From Verrucomicrobia bacterium UBA673 (GTDB lineage Bacteria > Verrucomicrobiota > Verrucomicrobiia > Limisphaerales > UBA1096), in contig DBNL01000063.1 of the NCBI GenBank assembly GCA_002299785.1, forward strand, positions 1 through 5,785: a stretch of DNA of 5,785 nucleotides, given 5' to 3'. Positions 1-5,734 of this stretch are shown here, in pieces. The position numbers and the translations under genes were made by a program. Each line of letters opens with the position of its first letter. Positions within the stretch are counted from its first letter, which is position 1. The notes beneath the pieces are model-generated. The model made no database searches. It saw nothing but the letters and a program-made list of their open reading frames with translations, and was not told where the DNA came from.

Positions 1-41
1 AGAATCACAATCTGGGGCTCTACCATTGAACTACGGCCACC
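1..41 (-). tRNA. tRNA-His (anticodon GTG), 5' part only, cut by window start
   Basis: Read on the - strand from 41 to 1, this gives a tRNA 5' half. The acceptor strand begins with the extra G(-1) that is diagnostic of tRNA-His (position 41), followed by GTGGCCG. The D arm contains TTCAATGGTAGA. The anticodon stem CCAGA (15-11) leads into loop TTGTGAT (10-4), with anticodon GTG at 8-6, and the returning stem begins TCT (3-1). The variable loop, T arm and 3' acceptor strand lie outside the window. The gene points away from the protein operon. Confidence 0.93.
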
Positions 42-55
42 GCCAAAGAAGGGAC

Positions 56-85
56 AACGTAATGTATTCGTCTTGGACCGGTCAA
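56..85 (-). promoter_or_regulatory. possible sigma70-type promoter for tRNA-His
   Basis: On the - strand, TTGACC (85-80, five of six matches to the -35 consensus) is followed after 18 bp by TACGTT (61-56, a weak -10 with three of six matches). A start about 7 bases further on would leave a leader of roughly 8 bases before the tRNA 5' end at 41, as is usual for stable RNA genes. A better -10 match, TACATT (66-61), has a spacer of only 13 bp. This is inference from position and consensus. Confidence 0.35.
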
Positions 86-97
86 GCGCCGGTTTTT
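75..97 (+). terminator. terminator-like hairpin with T-tract, in front of the operon
   Basis: ACCGG (77-81) and CCGGT (89-93) form a 5-bp stem with a 7-base loop. Two G-T wobble pairs (G76-T94, G75-T95) could extend it, and the run TTTTT spans 93-97. On the + strand this resembles a short intrinsic terminator. It could stop transcription coming from antisense of tRNA-His, or act as an attenuator if the operon promoter lies upstream of it. The stem is short, and the site overlaps the putative tRNA-His promoter, so a chance origin is possible. Confidence 0.35.
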
Positions 98-169
98 ATT
101 TCCACTTGAATTTGGCAAACTCGTGGTTGCGTTGGGGTTAGGTGTAACATAGTTTTTCTGCAACTTAGA

Positions 170-2647
170 GTGTTCTTTTTTCCTGGCAATCGATTAGGTG
201 GGTTGGGTGGTTTGGCAATTTGGCTGTGTCAATTGAGTGCTGTTGCACTTGGCCAAGCTGCGGAATCACGGGCCGAGCCGGTCTCGGTTTTCCCCTCGGA
301 GGTTGGCTTGGTTGTGAATGGACGGCAGCAGTTGGTCGTGCAGCAACGCTTGGCCAGTGGGCTGCTTCATGACCTGTCGCGCGTGGCGCTGTTCAGCAGC
401 AGTGATCCGTCAGTCGTGTCGGTTGCGGATGGTGTGGCGCATGCGCTCGGAGAGGGCTTGGCCAAGGTGCGCGTTGAGGCCGCTGGTCAGGTGGCCAGCG
501 TGGACGTTGCCGTGGGGCCCAAGCCAATCGGTGTGCAGCTAAGCTTTGTGGCGGACGTGCTACCGGTGCTTGGCCGGGCTGGTTGCGCAAGCGGCGCTTG
601 TCATGCCAAGCCGAAGGGGCAGAACGGCTTTTCGCTCTCGGTTTTCTCATTCGATCCGGTGGCCGATTTCCGAGAGATTGTGAAGGACCAAAGAGGTCGA
701 CGCGTCTTTCCGGCGTTACCGGCGGAGAGCTTGGTGCTCAAAAAACCAACGCTTGCTGTCGCGCATGATGGGGGAAAACGGCTTGAGGTCGGCTCGCCAT
801 TTTATCAAATAATTCACGATTGGATTTCGCAAGGGATGCTTTACCAGCGGACGGGCGAACCGGAGCTCGCCGGTATTTCTGTTTTCCCGAATGAGCAGCG
901 CTACGCCAAGTCGGATGAGCAGCAATTGGTTGTTACCGCGCGATTCGTAGATGGCTCGACGAGAGATGTGACGCACTTGGCGGATTTTTCGTCGAACGAA
1001 AAGGAGATCGCCGAGCCGGATGAAGGCGGCATAGTCCGCGTCGGCAGGCTCAGCGGCGAAGGTGTTATCGTGGTGCGTTACATGGGGCATGTGGCGCAGG
1101 CGCGGATTACCGTGCCGACGGATCGGCACTACAACGATGCGGTTTACGCCGGGTTGCCGCGCCACAATTTCATCGACGACTTTGCGTATGCGCATTTTCA
1201 AAAATTGGGCCTTTTACCGAGTGAGATTTGCAGTGACTCGGAGTTCATGCGACGGGCCTTCATTGACGTGATTGGATTGTTGCCGGAGCTGGGAGAGGTG
1301 AAGCGTTTCCTCGCTGACAATTCGCCGGACAAACGCGCTGAGCTGATTGACAGGTTGCTTGACGATCCGGCCTACGCCGACACGTGGGCCAACCGCTGGG
1401 GCGACTTGTTCCGGCCGAATATCGCGCGCGTCGGCCTCAAGAGCGCTTACACGATAGACAACTGGATTCGCGAGTGCTTTGCCGACAACAAGCCGTACGA
1501 CCAAATGGTTCGTGAAATCCTTACGGCCAAGGGCAGCACACATCGCGTCGGTCCGGCGGTGATCTATCGCACGCGTCGCGAGCCGGCCACGCTGACGACA
1601 CTCTTCAGCCAGGCTTTTCTCGGTGTGCGGATGGAATGTGCGCGCTGCCATCACCATCCTAACGAGCGCTGGAGCCAAAGGGATTTTTACCAGTTCGCAG
1701 CGTTTTTCGCCGAGACGAAGCGTAAGGGCACCGGGATTTCGCCTCCGATCTCCGCTGGCACGGAGTTTATTTATCACGCCCCAGGAGGGAGTGTGCGGCA
1801 CCCGGTTAGCAGCGAGGTCATGAAGCCCACGCCGCTTGCTTCAAAGCCGTTAAATATCCCCACCGGCACCGATCCGAGGGAGACATTGGCCGAGTGGTTG
1901 CTGACACCGGAGAATCCCTTCCTCGCCCGGGCAATGGCCAACCGGGTTTGGGGACAGTTCCTTGGACGTGGGATTGTGCATCCGGTGGATGACTTTCGGG
2001 CAACCAACCCGCCGGTCAACCCGGAGTTGCTTGACGCATTGGCAGTGGATTTCGCCGGGCATGGCTTTGACCTCAAGCACCTCATGCGGCGGATCATGAA
2101 TTCGCGGCTTTATCAGCTAAGCTCGTTGCCGAACAAGACCAACGTGCATGACACGAGCAGCTTTTCGCGCTTTTACCGGCGTCGGATATCAGCGGAAAAC
2201 TTGCATGATATTTTGGTGCAGGTGAGCGGTGTCGAGAGCGGCTTCAACAATCTGCGGCGGGATGCCCGCTCAGTTGAGCTGTGGACGACCCGTATGGACT
2301 CAGCGCTGCTGGAGTCGTTTGGGCTTCCAAATTCCAGCGAGAATTGTCCCGTCGAACGCGACGACAGCCCCAGCATGGTTCAGGCGCTTCACTTGATGAA
2401 TTCCGACAAGCTGCAAGCCAAGTTAGCCCACAAAAGTGGGCGTGCCGCAAAGCTAGGCCAGGAAGGCAAGGCAAGTGATGAGGTCGTGAATGAATTGTAC
2501 CTTGCCCTGTATTCGCGCTGGCCAAGCGACGAGGAAAAGCGCGTTGCACTGGAGGCGTTCAAGGGCGAGGGTACTAAACGGCATGAGGCCATCGAGGACA
2601 TCATTTGGGCCTTGATCAACACCGCCGAGTTCGTCTTTAATCATTGA
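170..2647 (+). CDS. exported DUF1549/DUF1553 (PSCyt2/PSD1) cytochrome-type protein with two bacterial Ig-like domains
   Basis: This 825-aa protein has its likely domains in this order. Residues 1-30 are a Sec signal peptide with R8, a hydrophobic core at about 9-28 and possible cleavage near ALGQA. An Ig-like (BIG2) domain spans about 37-116. A cytochrome-like segment at about 124-222 has C139-X4-C144-H145. A second Ig-like domain spans about 234-316. DUF1549 lies at about 332-520 with the CXXCH motif C490-ARC-HHHP. DUF1553 lies at about 568-822 with NRVWGQFLGRG (591-601), HPVDDFRATNPP (604-615), RDDSPSMVQALHLMN (730-744) and a terminal NTAEFVFNH. Covalent haem c at one or both motifs is inferred from the family; the catalytic role is unknown. 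Length and layout suit complete PVC family members. GTG at 170 is the only usual start codon after the in-frame stop at 107-109 that keeps a charged signal-peptide N-terminus, though it lacks a clear Shine-Dalgarno sequence. The next gene starts one base after the stop. Confidence 0.93.
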   Translation: MFFFPGNRLGGLGGLAIWLCQLSAVALGQAAESRAEPVSVFPSEVGLVVNGRQQLVVQQRLASGLLHDLSRVALFSSSDPSVVSVADGVAHALGEGLAKVRVEAAGQVASVDVAVGPKPIGVQLSFVADVLPVLGRAGCASGACHAKPKGQNGFSLSVFSFDPVADFREIVKDQRGRRVFPALPAESLVLKKPTLAVAHDGGKRLEVGSPFYQIIHDWISQGMLYQRTGEPELAGISVFPNEQRYAKSDEQQLVVTARFVDGSTRDVTHLADFSSNEKEIAEPDEGGIVRVGRLSGEGVIVVRYMGHVAQARITVPTDRHYNDAVYAGLPRHNFIDDFAYAHFQKLGLLPSEICSDSEFMRRAFIDVIGLLPELGEVKRFLADNSPDKRAELIDRLLDDPAYADTWANRWGDLFRPNIARVGLKSAYTIDNWIRECFADNKPYDQMVREILTAKGSTHRVGPAVIYRTRREPATLTTLFSQAFLGVRMECARCHHHPNERWSQRDFYQFAAFFAETKRKGTGISPPISAGTEFIYHAPGGSVRHPVSSEVMKPTPLASKPLNIPTGTDPRETLAEWLLTPENPFLARAMANRVWGQFLGRGIVHPVDDFRATNPPVNPELLDALAVDFAGHGFDLKHLMRRIMNSRLYQLSSLPNKTNVHDTSSFSRFYRRRISAENLHDILVQVSGVESGFNNLRRDARSVELWTTRMDSALLESFGLPNSSENCPVERDDSPSMVQALHLMNSDKLQAKLAHKSGRAAKLGQEGKASDEVVNELYLALYSRWPSDEEKRVALEAFKGEGTKRHEAIEDIIWALINTAEFVFNH
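248..257. repeat. CTTGGCCAAG palindrome, copy 1
   Basis: Perfect 10-bp palindrome inside the signal-peptide coding region of the first gene. It begins at codon position 1 and encodes L-G-Q. Confidence 0.75.
457..466. repeat. CTTGGCCAAG palindrome, copy 2
   Basis: Identical palindrome in the first Ig-like domain. It begins at codon position 3 and encodes L-A-K, so it is in a different phase from copy 1. Confidence 0.75.
2426..2441. repeat. intragenic perfect hairpin in the DUF1553 region
   Basis: GCCCAC (2426-2431), loop AAAA, GTGGGC (2436-2441). It falls in codons 753-758, in what looks like a variable linker near the C-terminus of the first gene. It has no T-tract, so it is not an intrinsic terminator. 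It may be a chance structure or an mRNA stability element. Confidence 0.4.
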
Positions 2648-2648
2648 A

Positions 2649-3992
2649 ATGGAAATGGGCACGCTGAACACAAACTGTGAGGGGATAGCGCGCCGGGATT
2701 TCATTCAACTCGGTGTCGGGGGCATACTGGGCTTGGGTATGAGCGACCTGATCCGACTACGTGCCGAAGCGGCCCGGGCCGTCGGTAAAGCGAGTCCGGA
2801 TCAGGTTAACTGTATCCTCGTCTGGCTCGATGGTGGACCGACGCATTATGAGACGTTCGACCCGAAGCCAGACTCCCCATCCGATGTGCGCGGTAAATTT
2901 GATCCCATTCCAACCACGGTCCCGGGTGTTCAGTTCTGCGAGACTGTGCCGAGGCTGGCCAAGACGCTCGACAAGATGGCCGTCATTCGCTCGATCTGCC
3001 ACAAGGACCCAAACCACGGTGGAGGCAACCATTACATGATGACCGGTGCGCCGACGCCAGTGCCGGTGAACTGTGGTTCGTCCGTGTCGTTTCATCCGTC
3101 ATTCGGTTCGGTGGTGTCGAACCTGCGTGGCATTAGCGACGGTCTGCCTGCATACGCCACACTACCCAGAAAATCACGTTCAGCTGGACCGCATTTTCTC
3201 GGCGGCCAACACGCGCCGTTTGTCATCGACGGCGATCCGAACCAAAAAGGTTATCGTGTCCGCGATGTTGTGCTGCCCAAGAGCATCAGCGAGGGCAGGG
3301 GGAACACAAGGTTCAAGCTACGCGAGTCGCTCGATCGAATGCTGCGTATCACCGATGCCGCCGCTGCTGACCCGTCGGTGGATTTCGACAGCTTTTATCA
3401 GCAGGGAATCGACTTGATTTCGTCGCCTGAGGCGCAGGCGGCGTTCGATGTGGAGAAGGAACCTGCAGAGGTGCGCGATCGTTACGGCCGGAACGACTTC
3501 GGCCAACGCCTCCTGCTTGCTCGCCGGTTGACCGGGGTCGGTGTGTCGTTCGTCACGGTTTACAACGGAGGCTGGGATCATCACACCAAGATATTCGAGG
3601 ATGGATTCAAAAAGAAAATCACAATGGTTGATACCGGGGTGTCAGCGCTGATCAACGATCTTCACGGTCGAGGCCAACTCGACAACACGCTTGTGTTGCT
3701 GCTCGGCGAGTTCGGGCGCACGCCGAAGATTAATAAGGACGGCGGACGCGACCATTGGCCTCACGCTATGTCTGTTCTTGTTGCAGGGGCAGGCGTGCCG
3801 CCAGGTCAGATCATCGGTGGGACCGATGTGAAGGGTTATTACGCCTCGGAAAACATTTATTCGCCCGAGGATTTTGCCTGCTCGCTGTACACCAAGATGG
3901 GGATTGACCCTCACAAGATACTTCACACCAACACCGGACGCCCGTTGCCCATCGTCAACGGCGGCGCGCCAATCAAGGAGCTGTTCGGGTGA
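2649..3992 (+). CDS. Tat-exported DUF1501 protein (alkaline phosphatase/sulfatase superfamily fold)
   Basis: This 447-aa protein begins with a twin-arginine signal, ARRDFIQLGVGG at 14-25, followed by a hydrophobic stretch to about 31. Substrate and partners are unknown. DUF1501 motifs follow: WLDGGPTHYETFDP (59-72), GGGNHYMMTG (124-133), GGWDHH (307-312), GEFGRTPKIN (353-362), GGRDHWPHAM (365-374) and GQIIGGTDVKGYY (386-398). By analogy with the superfamily, D61, D310, H312, D368 and H369 are candidate metal ligands. The nucleophile is not obvious; T132 is one guess. No sulfatase C/S-X-P-S-R motif is present, so it should not be called a sulfatase. Tat export suggests that it folds, perhaps with metal, in the cytoplasm. 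ATG at 2649 follows the upstream stop by one base and has no clear Shine-Dalgarno sequence, so expression probably depends on translational coupling. ATG at 2655 (codon 3) is an alternative start. The length is typical and the frame is intact. Confidence 0.94.
   Translation: MEMGTLNTNCEGIARRDFIQLGVGGILGLGMSDLIRLRAEAARAVGKASPDQVNCILVWLDGGPTHYETFDPKPDSPSDVRGKFDPIPTTVPGVQFCETVPRLAKTLDKMAVIRSICHKDPNHGGGNHYMMTGAPTPVPVNCGSSVSFHPSFGSVVSNLRGISDGLPAYATLPRKSRSAGPHFLGGQHAPFVIDGDPNQKGYRVRDVVLPKSISEGRGNTRFKLRESLDRMLRITDAAAADPSVDFDSFYQQGIDLISSPEAQAAFDVEKEPAEVRDRYGRNDFGQRLLLARRLTGVGVSFVTVYNGGWDHHTKIFEDGFKKKITMVDTGVSALINDLHGRGQLDNTLVLLLGEFGRTPKINKDGGRDHWPHAMSVLVAGAGVPPGQIIGGTDVKGYYASENIYSPEDFACSLYTKMGIDPHKILHTNTGRPLPIVNGGAPIKELFG
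3975..3980 (+). promoter_or_regulatory. Shine-Dalgarno site fixing the GTG start of the third gene
   Basis: AAGGAG lies inside the end of the DUF1501 gene, 8 bases before the GTG at 3989. That GTG overlaps the upstream stop as GTGA (3989-3992), a classic coupling arrangement. It supports the GTG start over later codons and is the only strong ribosome binding site seen in the operon. Confidence 0.8.
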
Positions 3993-5665
3993 GGCAACTT
4001 CGACTCCTTGCCGCGATCACTGCGACACTCATTGTTTTCTGCGCTTGCCCAAGGGGCTTGGCTAAGGCGCCCTCCGTCACCAGTCTGTTTCCCTCCGGTG
4101 GTAAACAGGGGAGCATAGTTGAAGTCACAGTCGCCGATGTGCCTGAACCTTGGCCAAGCGAAGTGTGGACAAGTCACTCCGGCATTAAATTCGACCCGAT
4201 CAAGGACAAAAAAGGCGTTTACAAAACCACCATCACCGCCGACACGCCGACTGGCCCGCACTTGGTTCGGTTCTTTAATGCCGAAGGCTCTTCGCAGCTC
4301 AGGATATTCTTTGTCGGCTTGGCCGGTGAGACTGCCGAGGTGGAGCCAAATGACAAACTCGACGACGCACAGTTTCTCGAAAACACTCCGGTCGTCATCA
4401 ACGGTCGACTCGGAAAGAACGGTGACGTCGATGCCTTCGCTGTTCGTGCAAATAAGGGCGACTGGATAGTGGCGCAGTGCCATGCCTACTCTATCGACTC
4501 GCCGATAGATGCTTTCCTACATCTGCACGACGAGAACGGCAGCAAGGTTGCATTCGCTCCCGACACGCACAACCTCGATCCATTGCTGGCTTGGCAGGCG
4601 CAAAAGACCGGCACTTACACGCTCACGTTTGCCGGTTTGATTTTCCCTTTCAACTCAACGGCGCGTTTCCATGGCAGCGCGCATACCGTGTACCGGATCA
4701 CGGTCAGCACTGGGCCTTTTGCGCGGAACACCTTTCCACTCGGCGTCATGCGAGGATCCAAAACACCGGTGCATTTGGTTGGCTGGGGATTCGAAAAACA
4801 ACGGGCAATCCAAGCGACAGTCGTCAACACATCGACCTCCAGTAAAACAGCGTGGGTTGGGGGCAGGGGCTTGGCCGCGCCGGTGCCGGTAGTTGTAGGT
4901 CCATTGCCAGGTCTAAGCGAAACCGAGCCGAACGACTGGACTGAGTCGGCGCTAACTATCGCTTGGCCAAGTGCAATTCACGGACGCATCAGCGAGGCCG
5001 ACGACGAGGATCGTTTTGGTATCGAAGCCGTGAAGGGGGACAAGTTGCGGCTGCGGTTACGGGCGACCGAGTTTAACTCCGCTCTCGATCCCGTTTTGCG
5101 CATCGAGGACTCCAACGGTAAGCAGATCGCCCGCGACGACGATTCCGGCGAAAGGCAGGACGCTATGTTAAATTGGACTGTGCCTGCGGACGGGACGTTT
5201 TACCTAGCCGTCAGTGACCTTATCCGCTCCGGAAGCATCGCGCATTTTTACAGGCTGGAGATCGACCGGGTGACGCCAGGACTTAATGCCAGCTTCACGC
5301 CGGACCGGCTCGTGGTGGAGGCCGGGAAAAGCGCCGAGGCGACGGTGACAATCGGCTTTGCTGATGGCTACAAGGGGACCCCCGCTGTTGTGGTGAGAGG
5401 CCTGCCCGAGGGCGTGAGCGCACAGATTCCCGCGACCGAAAAAGGTGGGGCGGTAAAGATCAAGTTTGTTGCCGCTGAGTCGGCCAAGTTGGCCAATGTT
5501 CCGGTGACTCTCCTTGTCGTCGAGCCTGGCACCTCGACGATCCGTAAGGCAACCACGCCGATCGGCATGGACAGAGCCGGTGGCGAACGATTGATCAACT
5601 CAATCGACCAGCTATGGCTAACCATCAAACCCAAGCCCGAATCAGAGAAGGGGCAGAAAAAGTAG
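3989..5665 (+). CDS. exported PPC-domain protein with repeated TIG-like/PPC units
   Basis: This 558-aa protein starts with a signal peptide: MRQLR, then a hydrophobic core at about 6-20, with probable cleavage near GLA at 23-25. A TIG/Ig-like domain (about 28-110) precedes a first pre-peptidase C-terminal (PPC) domain (about 114-240) marked by EVEPND and GDVDAFAVRANKGD. A second TIG-like stretch (about 247-306; FPLGVMRGSKTPVHLVGWGF) precedes a second PPC domain (about 310-427) with ETEPND, DEDRFGIEAVKGD and DGTFYLAVSD. A third Ig-like domain (about 430-548) ends in a lysine-rich tail. PPC domains are beta-sandwich modules often attached to secreted peptidases, but no peptidase or other catalytic domain is seen here. 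A binding or structural role at the cell surface is therefore the best inference. The gene is coupled to the DUF1501 gene by a 4-base overlap and a strong Shine-Dalgarno site. PPC proteins commonly accompany DUF1501 genes in PVC bacteria, so it likely serves the same complex. Confidence 0.88.
   Translation: MRQLRLLAAITATLIVFCACPRGLAKAPSVTSLFPSGGKQGSIVEVTVADVPEPWPSEVWTSHSGIKFDPIKDKKGVYKTTITADTPTGPHLVRFFNAEGSSQLRIFFVGLAGETAEVEPNDKLDDAQFLENTPVVINGRLGKNGDVDAFAVRANKGDWIVAQCHAYSIDSPIDAFLHLHDENGSKVAFAPDTHNLDPLLAWQAQKTGTYTLTFAGLIFPFNSTARFHGSAHTVYRITVSTGPFARNTFPLGVMRGSKTPVHLVGWGFEKQRAIQATVVNTSTSSKTAWVGGRGLAAPVPVVVGPLPGLSETEPNDWTESALTIAWPSAIHGRISEADDEDRFGIEAVKGDKLRLRLRATEFNSALDPVLRIEDSNGKQIARDDDSGERQDAMLNWTVPADGTFYLAVSDLIRSGSIAHFYRLEIDRVTPGLNASFTPDRLVVEAGKSAEATVTIGFADGYKGTPAVVVRGLPEGVSAQIPATEKGGAVKIKFVAAESAKLANVPVTLLVVEPGTSTIRKATTPIGMDRAGGERLINSIDQLWLTIKPKPESEKGQKK
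4149..4158. repeat. CTTGGCCAAG palindrome, copy 3
   Basis: Palindrome in the first TIG-like domain of the PPC protein. It begins at codon position 2 and lies within codons for P-W-P-S. Confidence 0.75.
4962..4971. repeat. CTTGGCCAAG palindrome, copy 4
   Basis: Palindrome in the second PPC domain, within codons for A-W-P-S, in the same codon phase as copy 3. The 8-bp core TTGGCCAA recurs once more at 5489-5496 in the C-terminal Ig-like domain. Confidence 0.75.
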
Positions 5666-5668
5666 CTT

Positions 5669-5734
5669 ACCCAGGCGCAGTATTCTTTTTCGTTGAAAGC
5701 CATGGAATATCAACTATTGTGACCTGCGCCGGGT
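5669..5734. repeat. long inverted repeat between the operon and tRNA-Pro
   Basis: The left arm is ACCC-A-GGCGCAG (5669-5680) and the right arm is CTGCGCCGGGT (5724-5734). They give 11 base pairs with one bulged A (5673) around a 43-base interior. The interior can itself pair weakly, TATTC (5681-5685) with GAATA (5705-5709) and TTTC (5688-5691) with GAAA (5695-5698). The right arm ends at the base immediately before tRNA-Pro. There is no T-tract after the right arm, so it is not a standard intrinsic terminator. Confidence 0.55.
5693..5720 (+). promoter_or_regulatory. candidate sigma70-type promoter for tRNA-Pro
   Basis: TTGAAA (5693-5698, five of six matches) and TATTGT (5715-5720, four of six) are separated by 16 bp. 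A start near 5727 would leave a leader of about 8 bases before the tRNA at 5735. The bases after the -10 are GC-rich (5721-5733), as seen in discriminators of stringently controlled stable RNA promoters. The control itself is inference. Confidence 0.5.

Larger units (their letters stand above)
42..169. other. intergenic region between divergent tRNA-His and the operon
   Basis: This spacer must contain the signals for two divergent transcription units. For the operon I find no convincing promoter. The best pair is TTGCGT (127-132) with TAGTTT (150-155) at 17-bp spacing, which is a weak -10. TTGGCA (112-117) is a good -35 match but has no -10 at a suitable distance. No clear Shine-Dalgarno sequence precedes the GTG start at 170. 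The segment from about 121 into the first gene is rich in G and T on the + strand. Confidence 0.5.

Noticed and set aside
112..130. Possible sigma54 promoter (TTGGCA ... TTGC) before the first gene
   Set aside because: There are 13 bases between the GG (114-115) and the GC (129-130). Sigma54 sites need a fixed 10-base separation, so the spacing is wrong.
212..232. Lipoprotein signal around C20 (IWLC) of the first protein
   Set aside because: The residues before the cysteine do not match a lipobox, which needs small residues at -1 and usually -2. A normal cleavable signal peptide fits better.
1214..1801. Antisense open frame of 195 codons within the first gene
   Set aside because: It lies wholly opposite the DUF1549 coding region, whose motifs (CXXCHHHP, RDFYQFAAFF) are clearly real. 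The antisense translation shows no recognisable domain.
2649..3992. Calling the DUF1501 protein a sulfatase
   Set aside because: The fold is related, but the formylglycine motif C/S-X-P-S-R is absent. Only superfamily-level assignment is justified.
4034..4052. Lipoprotein signal around C18/C20 (VFCAC) of the PPC protein
   Set aside because: F/C residues at -3/-2 of C20 depart from the lipobox, and a signal peptidase I site near GLA (23-25) is available. A lipoprotein is not excluded, but is unsupported.
3923..4483. Antisense open frame of 186 codons across the junction of the second and third genes
   Set aside because: It is opposite well-supported coding sequence in both genes and has no recognisable domain. 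Long antisense frames are common at this base composition.
5669..5690. Intrinsic terminator for the operon using the TTTTT run at 5686-5690
   Set aside because: No stable hairpin ends just before that run; the left arm of the inverted repeat pairs with bases downstream of it instead.
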